Shown here: positions 32,100 through 44,371 of the stretch, piece after piece
Numbering within the stretch: the first letter of the stretch is position 1
Layout of the letters: the number at the start of each line of letters is the position of its first letter
DNA from: Epiperipatus broadwayi
Taxonomy: Eukaryota > Onychophora > Udeonychophora > Euonychophora > Peripatidae
DNA length: 64,000 nucleotides
Assembly: GCA_028023455.1 (NCBI GenBank)
Contig: JAQFVV010000027.1
Coordinates: forward strand, 9,855,845-9,919,844
Reading direction: 5' to 3'
The notes under the pieces: generated by a model
What the model was told of the DNA's origin: nothing
Databases searched by the model: none
What the model saw: the letters and a program-made list of their open reading frames with translations, nothing else
Translations under genes and position numbers: made by a program

Positions 32100-32614
32100 T
32101 TAAGCTAGAAGAAATATTGTTCCTATATTATATAAAATGATCGTTTAGATGTAATCATGTTCTTTTTTATATATATGATTTTAATATTGTTATTATAGTT
32201 TTAAAAATAAAAAATATATTTTACTTTAAAACAAATTTTATTAGGTCTAATAAAGGTTACATTTTTGTATAAAAAACATAATTAAAGGAATATAATATCA
32301 TTTTACAATTTGTTTTAATCTTTTTAACTGATATTTTACATATTGTTGAAATAATGATATATATACAAATTGCGCATCTTGGGATCAATTGTCTTTTTTT
32401 TTTTTTTTCAAAATTTTTATTTATAAGTTTCACGAATGTATGACGGAGTGGAAATTTTAAATATTTCTTAAAATATATTAAACATGGCAAAAAGTAATAG
32501 ATGAAGTTATTGCACGTATTTATATATAATTAAAAAAAAACAAAAAAAACTTTTCTTTCATCATCTCTATGCCACTGACTAAACTTTAGAAATTAATTTG
32601 ATGATAGATGATAG
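32100..32614. other. AT-rich flank of IFT22
   Basis: Probable promoter side of IFT22. No other element recognised. Confidence 0.35.
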
Positions 32615-32644
32615 TGCTTAATAAATCCCTATTCTGTGCTGTCC

Positions 32645-32700
32645 TATCTAATATTCCAGTCTAGTATCAAACTTATGGCTTTCATCAGTGAAAAACTTTG
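32645..32700 (-). ncRNA. Hammerhead ribozyme, subfamily B, mutated
   Basis: CTGATGA and a pairable stem II (AAG and TTT around a loop) are present. GAAAC is GATAC and the triplet ACT, so cleavage is unlikely. Confidence 0.5.
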
Positions 32701-32747
32701 AGTCTTGGAACAGTGCACCTGAATTTTTAGAATATAATGTACCAAAG

Positions 32748-32804
32748 TCCAAAACTCCTCACTGATGAAAGCCATAATCTTGAAACTGGTCTGGGGATAT
32801 TGGA
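32748..32804 (+). ncRNA. Hammerhead ribozyme, subfamily B, all core positions intact
   Basis: CTGATGA, stem II AAG with CTT (loop CCATAAT), GAAAC, a TG loop and GTC. Inner stem I is TCCTCA with TGGGGA, outer helix TCCAA with TTGGA. The first stem-II pair is A-U here where the main family has A-A, which supports a paired stem II. Confidence 0.78.
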
Positions 32805-32900
32805 AGGGCAGCACATGATAAGGATTTATTAAATACTATTAAGTGACATCTATTAGTTATTAAAGCTTACAGTAGGTGACCTAGAGTTGGTGAAAGAAAA

Positions 32901-33719
32901 ATTATGGTTGCTAAAACAACAATGTATAAGCTAGATACTGCTAGAGTCGTGTCATTTTATTGATTTATAATTAAACAGATGTATTAATCTTTAATTGAGA
33001 TTTAAAGTTTGTATGTGAACTAGAGATAACCTTTAATTTAATAAATGATTATTAATAATCATTTATGTATGTACCTCAAGCAATTGTTATCAAAGTTGTG
33101 AACGCAAAAGTATTTGACATTTGCAAGTCAAATTGTAATAAATTTAGATATGTGAAAACCTGTAGAATTATTTAAACAAATGATTGAAAATATTTGTAGT
33201 TACTATTGGGTAGAGTATACATATGTCTGGATATTTTCATTATAATTTTGCACTTTTAAGATTTCTCTGCCATGGCATTCAACAATGCAAAGTATTAATA
33301 TTATTGCTAAATTTGAAGTATAGATCATTTAAAATAAATAAATTTGTACATTTTTCATTAGTCAAACATAATGATAAATAGAATTCAATTTAAAATAAAC
33401 TTGATTGGTTACTCCAGAAATACCAATAGGGAAGCAATAAATAATGCAGAATGAAAGGAATAAATCAGATTTTGGGTATGTATGTATTAGTCCTGCATTG
33501 ACAAAAGGTACTATTATTGCTAACAATAAACAAATGTGTGCACAAAATCTGAATTAAAGATATTTACAATCTTCTAAAAAAGTAAATGAATTAATTTTGT
33601 AAGTGAATATTAGATAATATTCCGATGAGGAGAAAGTAATTAGTTAAAATTTTCATTTTCTCTTCATTTTACGATTTAAACAAGGTTCTTAGAATCTAAA
33701 TATATAGACTTTATTATAA
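32901..33719. other. AT-rich stretch, nothing recognised
   Basis: No exon, transposon protein or structured repeat seen. Confidence 0.35.
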
Positions 33720-34150
33720 AATTAAATCTGTGCTCATTACCCACCAGTCACTTTCTAGTGTGGAAAAGGGGATTTACCAAAATTAACTCATGATGTCACT
33801 TATGTGCTATGGATGATGAAACGATTCAACACATCTTTCATAACTGTCCGATACTCAGCTCACTAAAAACATATATCAATGATAAAGCCAAAAAACAAAA
33901 TGCAGACTTTTTTTCGATTCAACATTCAATCAAGAACAGAAAATTCTCAAACATCAGACTCTCAATCTTTCTCTACTTTGCAACTGGCTAACCAGATGCA
34001 AACATGTAATTAGTAATACGACAACCAATATCCTGGATACCTTCAAAACATTGATTAAGAGCATCAGCATTAGAGGCAGAATGTTGGCTCCAGACTGTCT
34101 GTATAAAGAAACATGGTCCAAAGTCATCCTAATAGAAGAAGAAGAATCAT
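33720..34150 (+). mobile_element. LINE C-terminal fragment with Cys-His knuckle
   Basis: In plus orientation CHLCAMDDETIQHIFHNC (about 33,795-33,848) matches the CCHC knuckle at the C terminus of many non-LTR reverse transcriptases. It is followed by PILSSLKTYINDKAKK and a degenerate tail. Upstream coding sequence is lost. Confidence 0.6.
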
Positions 34151-34869
34151 AGAACTTACTCCGTCACCCCAAGCCTCCACTCAAAAGCAATACAGAGTAA
34201 ATTTTCTCAAGCTGTGTTAAAAATGTAGTTCAAGTATAAACAAAGTCAATACATTTTATTTTTTTTAAAAAAAAAAACAATGCTGTGATGTCAGAAACTG
34301 TTTATAGAATGTACATAAATATTAGTCATTAAATGAATACTCTCTAGTCTTATGAATGATTAATTAAAATTAATAAAATATTTATAGACGTTTGTTTCAT
34401 TTCTACTAAATAATGTTATATGTGGCCATTTTGCAAAACAAATTTTTAGAAGTTTACTTGGTGGAAGATAATTTTTCACAAAAACATAAATGCGTGTTTG
34501 AAGACTTTATTTAATTTTTACTAAATAAAGTTAGAGGACATCATTTTTCCAAATACATATTCAATTAATCATTTAAGTTTGTTGCCAAATTCTGTGTAGA
34601 TGTTACTTTCCAAGATCATTAGATTGGAAAACTATTGCCAGATTAATACGTACGTGACATATCAATGCAGAACTAATATGAAAGTACAAAAAAGAGAAAC
34701 TCATCTCTTTATAGCATTTCAGTGGGAAATACTATATAGATGTATGACTAATCTGGGTAACATTGAGTCCAAAGATAATTCAACAATAAAGGTCATTTAA
34801 TATAAGTAATATTATGATCTTTTTTAATATTTATATAAACCTAGAAGTTTTAAATAGTTATGTATATCA
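34151..34869. other. AT-rich stretch, nothing recognised
   Basis: Contains an A/T run (ATTTTTTTTAAAAAAAAAAAC) near 34,259-34,279. No gene or element identified. Confidence 0.35.
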
Positions 34870-35880
34870 TTTTCAGCATTATTGATCCATCGCAGGGTAA
34901 AGGCTTCCAAGTTTAATCCAGTTCTCTGACCCATAGCTTCTTTTCTTCACATCATACTAACAAAGTTCTTTATTTAATCTATATATATTACATATGATAT
35001 ACTTCTTGATGTTCAGTTTAAGACTTCAGCTGACCCTTTATTATCATCTTTTCTAGAAGTATGTCCATCTCAGCTCCATTTCAATCATTAATTTTTCCCA
35101 TTGATATTAGTAATGTCCGATTGTTCTCTCATCTACATATATATATTTCACTTCCTCCTTGTTAATTCCAATGCATTTCTTTTCATACTTTGTTAAGTGC
35201 TCTGAAGCCTTAGCATTATTTTTGTGTTAAATATCCAAGTCTCAGGTTCATAAATAAGAACTGGTAAAACACATAAAAATCTTCCTTTTCAAATATATAG
35301 ACATATTTCCATTTAATATTAAGTTATTTCTACAAAGGCACATCATCCAAGTTTCATTCTATGATTAATTTTATTCTATATTATACTTTCAAATATATCA
35401 ATAATTTGCCTACGATATCTGTAGTTGCTAACTTATAACATTAATATCAACTATGTTTTTTATTACTTTTACAATGCTTTATTTACAACCTAATATGACA
35501 GTTAATATATATAGTTAAGATTTGGAGATATAAGTAGAAGTTGTGAAGAAGATTGCTGAGGTGATTGAAACTGTCATATTAAATTGTAAAAAAAGCATTG
35601 TAAAAGTAATAAAGAACATAGATGATATTAATATTGTATGAATTTGGCAATGCAATAGGAAAGATATAGTTGTTAACTTCTAATTCATCAATATCAATCT
35701 TTATTTTTTTTCTTTTGAAGAAAATTCATTGAACATTACTTTAGACTTTTTATTATTTACCTTTAGTCCTTCTTTCTACTTTCATCTAGTGGCATTGGAT
35801 GCAAAAACAACTTACATTACCTTCAAAATTTAGATGTCTCAAATAATCTCCATTTAATTTTATTTTCCTTATCTTCCCCT
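34870..35880 (-). mobile_element. RTE-type LINE fragment, C-terminal part
   Basis: The minus strand matches the same LINE as 56,690-60,480. For example, 35,690-35,770 corresponds to 57,215-57,310 (TTAACTTCTAATTCATC, TTCATTGAACATTACTTTA, TTTAGTCCTTCTTTC). A diverged MELRW-like segment corresponds to the LKWHW box of that LINE. It is interrupted by the fold-back at 35,435-35,650 and is full of stops. Confidence 0.55.
35435..35650 (+). repeat. Mini fold-back with Penelope-type motif, inserted in the LINE
   Basis: Arms of about 65 bp (CTATGTTTTTTATTACTTTTA at the left, TAAAAGTAATAAAGAACATAG at the right) surround a decayed hammerhead-like motif (GTGAAGAAGATTG...TTGAAACTG). GATAT(CT)GTAGTTGCTAACTT and GATATAGTTGTTAACTT flank it, a probable target duplication of about 17 bp that interrupts the LINE, whose uninterrupted form is seen near 57,205. 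Confidence 0.55.
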
Positions 35881-36017
35881 TTTAATACATAAAATATAAC
35901 TACTAAAAAGGTTTTGGACATATAGAATCACCCATCATACATCCTTATCAGTAACTATAATGTTTAAATGTCCAAAATAATTTATTTGTCCACAATGTTG
36001 CAATATATAAATAAATT

Positions 36018-36402
36018 AATATTTATAATACGCTTTAAACATATATAGGTGAAGTTAAAAATTTTCACAAATAACGTTTAGCTTAGCACTTTCGGAGTAT
36101 GTTTACTCCATATTCATAGGCATTATTATGTGTGAGGAAAGAAATGACACCAAAAGAAAAATAAAAGAAGCATATTTCATTGTGAATGATCCAAAGACCA
36201 TCAATTGAAAGAATGCCTGCTTTACAATATCGAAAAAATGGACAAGATGATTTGCATAAATTTGCATTCATTACGCTTAACACATAATAAATGGCTATGA
36301 ATATGGAGTAAACATACTCCGAAAGTGATAAGCTAAATGTTGTTATTTGTGAAAATTTTTATTAGCTTCACCTATATACGTTTAAAGTGTATTATAAATA
36401 TT
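36018..36402. repeat. 385-bp element with long terminal inverted repeats
   Basis: Arms of about 110 bp start AATATTTATAATACGCTTT and enclose about 165 bp of unrelated sequence. Each arm also has a small hairpin, GGAGTATGTTTACTCC. No clear target duplication and no coding sequence: a MITE-like element of unknown class. Confidence 0.65.
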
Positions 36403-36439
36403 ATGATCAATTGGAAAAGTAAATTATTCATTACATAAA

Positions 36440-37430
36440 TGAATTAAATAATCAATCTAACAAAAATTGAAATTAACAACTAATGATAACTATATTTTAA
36501 TATTAACAGTAGAAATATTAATAAGACTTTTAATGAGTTAAATAAGAATAAATATGATATTAAATTTGCAAGGAAGAAAGACAAAAATGGTTTAAAATAT
36601 ATATATATTTTAAGAAGAGAAAGGATGAATGAAATAATTGTTGAACATTGTATTAAAGTCAAAAAGATTAGAGGGTTGATTGATCCAAAATCATAACACC
36701 AATGGAATAGGGAGTTTTAAAGGGATTTAAATTGAAGAATGATAGAATAACAGATAAAAAAGAGGCATACACACAAAAATTAGAGGTACAAAATTATGTA
36801 GAAATAAGTTATAAAAGCAAAGCAATTAGAATAATTTTTGATAATAAAATAGATAGAAAAAATGATAATAGTAGGAATAAGTATAAAGATAGTAAATGGA
36901 TTTATATTCCATATTGAGAAAAAGTATATAAAAGATTAATGAAAGAAAGATTACCAAATAATGTAAAAGTAGCTTGGAGAAATAATAAATCTTTGGGTAA
37001 GTGGTTATATAATGAAAAAAAGTTAAATGATATTAAGGTGGGATTGGTTTATAAAATTGGCTGTAAAAATTGCAATAAAGTATATATAGGGCAGACAAGA
37101 AGAACAGCAATTGAGAGTAAGGAACATGATAGTATCATTAATAGAAAAGATATAAGATCAGGACCATATTTACATTATTTATATACAGGACATAAAATGA
37201 AATGTGAAGCAAATATAAAGACTATAAAAGTATGTAAAAGATTACCATAAAAGAAAATATTGGGAAAAATAATATATTCCAGAAATTTTGAATAAATGTG
37301 TAAGAACAGTTAAAGATCCAGCAAAATTGAGATAAAAGTGGGCTTTGTTAAATAGTTGGAAGATATAGGAAATTAATATAAATAGTATTTATAAAGATAA
37401 AATATTTGTAATTTTTTATATATTTTTTTC
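36440..37430 (+). mobile_element. Penelope-like element remnant with GIY-YIG domain
   Basis: The 36,939-37,250 frame reads KVAWRNNKSLGKWL, a linker typical of Penelope proteins, then GLVYKIGCKNCNKVYIGQT and RRTAIESKEHDS, the GIY-YIG nuclease. A frame at 36,732-36,917 and degenerate sequence from about 36,480 belong to the region between reverse transcriptase and nuclease. The reverse transcriptase core is absent. Stops separate the pieces. Confidence 0.82.
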
Positions 37431-40400
37431 AATTATTTACTTATATGTTGTAAATTATATATATATATATATTCTAACCTATCAAAAGACGACTTCATTT
37501 CTATTAAATCAATTCCGGAAGCCTAATTCTAAAAGAGAATTCGGAAATCCTAAACTCTTCCGTCTATGATTCGGGTAGCAAACCCTATATTTTTATCTAA
37601 TATCTCTTCGACGTTTGGTTAGTTATAATAATTCAGCTACAGCGATATGCAGTTCAGACAGAGATAGAATAAAAAAAAATTATCATTAATAAAATAAATT
37701 TAAAAGGAAAATTTAGAATAACTAACATTCTTTCTCTATCCAAAACACATTCTCTGAGCTGTAAGTACTTGCACTGTTCGACAATGATGATGATGATTTC
37801 ATATCATTGTTAATATTACCGACTAAAATAAAACATTCATTAATTTGCCAATATGCTCTCAATATTTTATTATTATACAATTAGAAGTTTCAATCTCTTA
37901 AGCCATGCCACGCTTGTAATATTGATCATAATGAATCAATTCTTAATTTAAGAGCACTTATAATAATGACACTAATCTCAGGGTTCTCTGTTATTTTTAA
38001 AGAAAAATGCTCGGCAGTATTGTGTTGTCGCATATGACTGACATTCTGGTCGGCTATAGGAAACATTTACCTTATTTAAATTCCAGGTGTCTTCATCCAC
38101 ATATCAACTATTATAATATTTAACGAGATGATAACCATATTCAATAACAACGCATAATTTTGAATAATACAGCCATTTTATCCAGAATCTCAGTCGGAAT
38201 GATGAAAAGACAAGGGTGCTTTTGTGTCCTTCCATCATCCATGACAACACAATACTTTAACTAAGATTTATTACTTCGACACTTCACTTAAATGTGTATG
38301 GAACAATGTGCAACCAAAACCTGCTAGTTTGGGAATAAAGTGATTTTACACACACATAAAATAAAATATTCTGGTCTGAAGTTTCAATTCCACAAATAAT
38401 TCTTATTAAATTAAAATATACTGAAATATTCTGATCTGCTTACAATTGTCTATCTGGTGTATTGAATTTAAGATTTCATAAATGATTTCGGACTCAAGAA
38501 AAGTATTGCAAGTATTATGCAAATACACTTTTATTTAGCACACAAGAGAAATGACTCAAAACAACTTGTAACAAGACTATAATTTATTATTAAATTTTAA
38601 CAAGATTATAATTTATTATTACAGTTTAACAAAACTATCCTTTATGATTAACATAATAAACAAACATATACAATTTATTCGATCCCATATGGATAAAACA
38701 AAATATAACTAACAGTAATTCGTCTATACTTTTAGACTTGGATTCGAACTACTTCTTCATCTTCTTTTTACATTTATGCAAATTGAATATAAAAAAAATA
38801 AATATTATTATCGATACATCGACTCATCCATTTAGTGTATCTTATATGAACGGCTGCTTAACTTTATTAACTAATAGATCTGTTTTAAAACAAAAACAAT
38901 TTGATTCTAGGCAATACGTACAAACGATTTTTATTATCATATCATTTAATTAAATGATAGTTTTTATTTAGATAACTTATTATAATTTATGGGTTATTTA
39001 TCAGAAGTTACACTTATTATTTTAATATTTACCTTAATAACAACTGAAGTTGTTATACACACTGCTTTTCTCAGTATAAGTTATATTGTGAGTGCTACTT
39101 AATCATTAACCTGAATTAAACCTAGTATTTGAAACCTCCATTGGCAAATAAAAATTTCTAAATCACGCAATTTTAAACTTACTCTCTCCATTGACTTACG
39201 TGTGGATTACCAGCACTATTCCGCCGCACAATCCAGACATTGATCATATATACTAGCACGCTATTTATACTAAATGGATCGTAAGGAATTAACCTCCAAT
39301 ATACCCGTTATCTTGCCATAACTTTCCAAACAAAACACAATATTCAACACCTTCCGTGGTGGAATTATCTCTATTTTCTCATGAGGAATATGGAATAACA
39401 CCGAAGGTCTGTAGAGTTAACTACTACATTAAAATAGTTTGGTGGGTCCTTGCCTCTTACTTGGGCATAATAGGAACACACACCAAATATAATCCTCTCC
39501 TGGGATTTTAACGAATGAAATACACTAAATACGATATAAATTACTGATCGTCCTAACTCTGAGAAGCGATCACTTGGGTTATAAACATACCTGAATACTA
39601 GATTTATCTATTCCCCTCATGGAAAATAAAGCTTTTGGGGAGATCATTTTCCATCCCACAAAATAGATACATTACAATTATTACTAATGCGAATATTAAT
39701 CATATACTGATGCTATATCGGGGCAAGACAAGCCAATACACTAATTACACTAAATTTATGTTCCGGGGTATACTTAGATCAACGTCTGAAATCAATGGAT
39801 ATCACAGAATTAACCGTAATAATTTTCACCTTTGCCAAAGAAACATTCAACAAGTAATTGGTAGTCTAGTATCTTGAACTAAATTAAGTGAATGCGTTAA
39901 TAAAGAATAATTGGGAATAAGTTCCGCAATTAACATAGTATAAATTTGTTTCAAACTTTAAATAAGTAATATCCTGTATAGCACTTCTCTTTAATTACCT
40001 CTGATAATTTTAACTAGATATTTTACCTATTAAGTATCTGAATTTTTCTTCTTTTACGCATCTAACATATAAATTTATACCCATAATTGCATCTCATAAG
40101 TAAACACATTTTATAAAAAAAAAAATGTTTTTTTTTTATGTCAAATATAAATTTAACCTAGAATAATTACATGAAAACATACCTTTATGATTACAAGGTC
40201 ATTTAAATATTACTTGACTATACAGCCTTTCACCTGTTGATATAAAAAAAAATACACATAATTTTACAAATTAGTAAAAAAAAATCATTACTTAACAAGT
40301 GCTTATAATCTCACTGGAAAAATGTTTTTCCGTTGGGCAATTTATCTGGATGAAGAACTTGATCCATTCGTAGTTCACGAAGCAAATTTAAAATAAGAAA

Positions 40401-42407
40401 CACATTTTATTATTTTATTTATATAAAAGTTGCCTCCATTCTGGTGCAATTAATAAATTAGGCAAAGAAAACATAGCAGCGTTGGATATTAATTCTTCCT
40501 TGTATTAACTGATATAATTTTGGGATCCAAGAAAACAATACATATTTTAACATGACGAATATTTGACGATTGACGATCACATATACAATTCTTTTCTTTT
40601 TACTATTGGTGATACGTATCATTTTTAGCTAGCTGGCTTAGGAATAAAACTAATGCGCGAATTTTCCAAAATAATATTATTATAAGGACTGCAGCTGACT
40701 TACGTAGATCTAAAGTTTTAATGACTCCAGTTGATGTATAATATAACATATTATATTAGGGTTATAATTAAGTCACTAATGTTTGTAGTTTTTATTCCTA
40801 CTCTAGGAATTATAATTTTTCTTTAATAATGAATTCTCCGTAAAATGCACACATACAAATTTTCCGATATTTGCCTTGAGAAAATTTATATTTTCTTTTT
40901 AAAAAATATACAGGTGCATAAGTAAATATCCTTTATCATTAATATTATTTCTAGATAATTTTCAGTGAATAAAACATATTTTAACGTGGGGAACTTACAT
41001 TATTTTCAAAAGCAGACAATTTCTTTTAGAAAGAGCGCGAAATTTTCTAGTTAACTTTCCTTGGCTTTTCTAATATGTCTTTTTAATTATAATTTTCCTT
41101 TTATACCACGAAAAGATTATTAAATAAGGTAAAGTTAACAAATAATTGATTATTTCCTGGAAATTACTTATATTACTTATTTTAAACATAATGACATTTT
41201 CCGTGATTGCTGTAGTCAATACGGTCATTTTGAACTTTAGCATACGATAGTATATTTTTGCGTATAAAAAGCTTTAAATAAGTAGATGGCCACAGAAAAC
41301 AGAATATCTTATCAAATAGGATTAGCCAAGCATGATATTATTAAACATTTACTGGACTTATATTTATTTCTGCAATAAAAAATATAAAAAAATTTGTTAC
41401 CGAATTTCAGTACTGCTTCCTCCTTGTAAAACTAATGTCAGACTAAACTTTCTTCAAATTTTGGCGGTCTTGTTTTAGCGACCTCTTACAGAAAAATAAT
41501 CATTTAATTATACATAAACAAAAGAAAGGAAAAAAAAAACTTATTACAGTCATATATTTTTCCGTATGATTTAAATGGATTACAGAGTAATTTGACAACT
41601 AATGAAAAATAATAAATATACTTAATTAACAATGTTTATTAGTGATGTATAATTCTGTCTACATTATTATCTAAAATAATTTCAAAACTACCAGAAGTTA
41701 TTGTGCTGTATGATAAGATACTCATCTACTCTCCCTCTACCCATCCAAAATCAATTACTGTTTATAATATGTGCTTTTATACTATATTAAATTGCTCTTA
41801 TTGTTAATATTTTAATTAAATTATTCATGCTCTTCTTCAAAATGACATTGGATTACCAAATTTTTTAGTTATTTGCTTAAAACATGTTAAAGTGAGTAAA
41901 TAGCATATTTTATTAATCACTTAATATTATTATTATTTCATTTTTTTTATTTCCTAGAAAAGGATAGCATTGTTTTCCTGTGGAAACAATGCCAAATAAA
42001 CCAAGTGTCAATAACACTAGGTTACAATATATATATGTAGATGTTAAAAATTTGTTAAATTTATTTATTTATTCGATTATAATGTATGAGTATAGGATTT
42101 AAGGTACAATTTAATGCAAATAATGTTCAATATATGAAGGGGATATAACTGATTGATCATGTGATTTGTATAATTAAATATTTTGAGAAGGTCTCAGTGG
42201 AGATGAAAGTCGGTTTGATAAATATTAAAATATAACTATTTAAAAAAGCTGCTCACATGATAATGGCAAAAAATCCCATAAGCCAACCCAGTGTGAATCT
42301 ACATAATGTATGGAAACAACTAATCAACTTTGCTCTTGGGAAAAGTGGAAAAATCAGGAGGAACCTCATAGATAAGTATATGAAATTTACTACAGATTGT
42401 TACCTTT
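37431..42407. other. Long AT-rich stretch without recognised genes
   Basis: I checked both strands and saw no known protein motif. The part 39,180-39,880 is less AT-rich than its surroundings and may be an old transposon, but I cannot name it. A short clean frame at 40,322-40,396 (+, MFFRWAIYLDEELDPFVVHE and four more residues) is probably chance. Confidence 0.35.
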
Positions 42408-42830
42408 GGTAGGATGGCTCGGTTGGTTAGAGCATTATCTTAAAATTAAATACTCAAGAATCTAAGGATCCAGGTTCAAATCCTATGTTAGTACTGTCAC
42501 TGGTCAGGCCAGCAACACCTGAAGAAGAGAGAATAATACCTCTCAAAATGTGCATATACCAACCTGTTTATATTACTAACAGTTAGTGCATATACTAACC
42601 TGTTTGCTGTGATATTACTAACAGTTGGTGCAATACTAACTTCTTTGCTGTGATATTACTAACAGTTGGTGCATATACTAACCTATTTGTCATGATATTA
42701 CTAACAGTTGAATACATTTGGAATATTTAAATAAAATTGAATTTTTCTAAAGACATTCAACACACATATTAGATGATGGAAATAGTCCATTATAAAAATA
42801 CAACTAGAACACCATCATCACATACCTTCA
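42408..42830 (+). mobile_element. tRNA-derived SINE
   Basis: The head has an A box (TGGCTCGGTTGGTTAGAGC, from 42,416) and a B box (GG(A)TCCAGGTTCAAATCC region ending at 42,483). A hairpin motif follows at 42,519-42,550: CTGAAGA, an A, GAGAG and CTCTC around AATAATAC, then AAAATG. The tail (TAGATGATGGAAATAGTCC) is shared with 15,290-15,530 and the antisense piece at 51,568-51,732. Confidence 0.7.
42551..42711 (+). repeat. Minisatellite within the SINE
   Basis: A unit of about 50 bp (ATATTACTAACAGTTGGTGC, ATACTAACCTGTTTGCTGTG) is repeated about three times. Other copies of the SINE have it once. Confidence 0.75.
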
Positions 42831-42869
42831 GGAAAACAATAACTATTATTAGTTGTTTATTTCAATCTT

Positions 42870-43530
42870 TGCTAGATTGATTATTTAATCTTTATCAATA
42901 TTAATTTTCATATAATCATGCTAATCTAATCATGCTATTGCATTTTGATATTCTTCAGAATCGAATAATATCCTGAGTCTATATTTTGATGGTCCAAATC
43001 TTTTATCATTCTAGAAAAGCTTATAGAAGCAAATGTCTTTTTATTATCTCCAAATCCAAAACATAATAGGAATTCATGTTCATTGGTCACATTCAATACT
43101 TGGATATAATCCATTAAACCACTAAACATCACATGATCACAATTTTTTATGCTAACAGCTTGTATAAACTCTATGGAGAGTTTTGCTTCAATTATGTTCC
43201 ACTATGCTAAAATTACTTATAAAGGCAGTTTGTTCATTAATTTGAATCTAAAGATAGGTGGTTTTCATTTGGGTGAAGATTTTGCATAGAACTGATAAAA
43301 AACTGGTAGTTCAATAATTTCTAACATCTTATCATCTTTCTTAAATATGAATATTATTATTGCGTTCTCCAGTCATATGGTTGTACATCTCTATAATATA
43401 AATATTTGGTATATAATTTTGCTAACAATTTTTTATTTTTTGCTAAGAATCTCCTGATCATGAACCCAGGTTGGGATTTGATGGTGTGCTTTTATTTAAC
43501 TATCCACAATTCCAGATTACTTTCAAGGAG
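42870..43530 (-). mobile_element. RTE-type LINE fragment, reverse transcriptase part
   Basis: The frame 43,132-42,935 reads EHEFLLCFGFGDNKKTFA, then a segment ending HQNIDSGYYSILKNI. This corresponds to the first catalytic motif region of RTE-type reverse transcriptases (FVDYKKAFD type) with the Asp region altered. 43,190-43,530 is the upstream continuation. An HHR-464 fragment lies between at about 43,112-43,189. Confidence 0.6.
43112..43189 (-). mobile_element. HHR-464 terminal fragment
   Basis: ATTAAACCACTAAACATCAC runs to TATGGAGAGTTTTGC with the centre deleted. Only the two outer ends of the fold-back remain. Confidence 0.55.
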
Positions 43531-43574
43531 ATTGTATAAATTGGAAGAATTGTCTAATATTAAATGAGACATTC

Positions 43575-44215
43575 CTGTCAGAGTGATTTTATGTTAGCAT
43601 CTTCATATTACATTGGTTGCGTCTGTATATCAGGAAGCAAGCATTGGTTTGGCTGCAACTTTTAGCCTGAGATTAAATGTTTGTTGTTTTTTTTAAAAGT
43701 TTTTAATTGCGTAATCTATGTAGCCTATCTATACTCAACATTCTAAAGTAAAAATATTATTAAAATGTCCACCTGTGCGGACTTACTCAAATAATTTAAA
43801 TTTAAAATTAATAGTAAAGTCTAAATTTATTTTTCAATTTTAAATAAGAATTTATATATTAAATCTCTGCATCTCCTTGAGCTAGTGGCATGACCTAATG
43901 GTCATAATAAAAAATATATAATAAAATTAGATCTTAACAGTAAGTATCTGCCTATTGTATAAATTTTTCAGGTTCGAATGGCCTGGTGGTACCCTGTACG
44001 GCAGATACGGTAAGACTCCAATACACCCCAACCATTATAATTGGTGCCCAACAGTCGGGGTGTATTGAGTCTTACCATATCTGCCATGCAAGGGCACCAA
44101 CAGGCCATTCAAACCTAAAAAATTTATATAGTAGACAGATACTTACAGTAAGATCCAGAATTTAAATAAATACGACTGAAATGCCCCAGTCACTAGCTCG
44201 TGGAGCAGCAGAGAT
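43575..44215 (+). repeat. Dispersed repeat copy 1 ending in a fold-back
   Basis: Matches 47,185-47,725 from ACATTC(C/T)TGTCAG to ACCATTATAAT. From 43,877 to 44,040 it forms one arm of a palindrome whose other arm is 44,045-44,212. At the centre TTGGTGCCCAACAGTCGGGG resembles a retroviral-type primer-binding site, but the inverted second arm does not fit a simple LTR element. Unclassified. Confidence 0.6.
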
Positions 44216-44371
44216 AATTTTTAAGATTAAAAAAACAAAATAAGCCACTGCTAGATTAACAATAGACAGAAACATTTATTTTGCACATATATAAATTTCA
44301 GAATTATTTATTTTAGTATAATGTTTACTTTTAGAATTTGATTTAATTTACAACTTAATATTTTATTTTAG

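Larger units (their letters stand above)
32615..32900. mobile_element. HHR-464 relative (subfamily B) with two opposed hammerheads
   Basis: A fold-back: GTGCTTAATAAATCC near the left end is inverted as GGATTTATTAAATAC near the right. The minus strand carries one hammerhead (32,645-32,700) and the plus strand another (32,748-32,804). Confidence 0.7.

Noticed and set aside
37431-42407. CRISPR array or bacterial operon signals
   Set aside because: Nothing with regular spacers, ribosome-binding sites or bacterial codon use; the window is eukaryotic.
44020-44060. True LTR with primer-binding site
   Set aside because: The sequence after the putative site is the inverse of the preceding arm, not an internal retroelement region.
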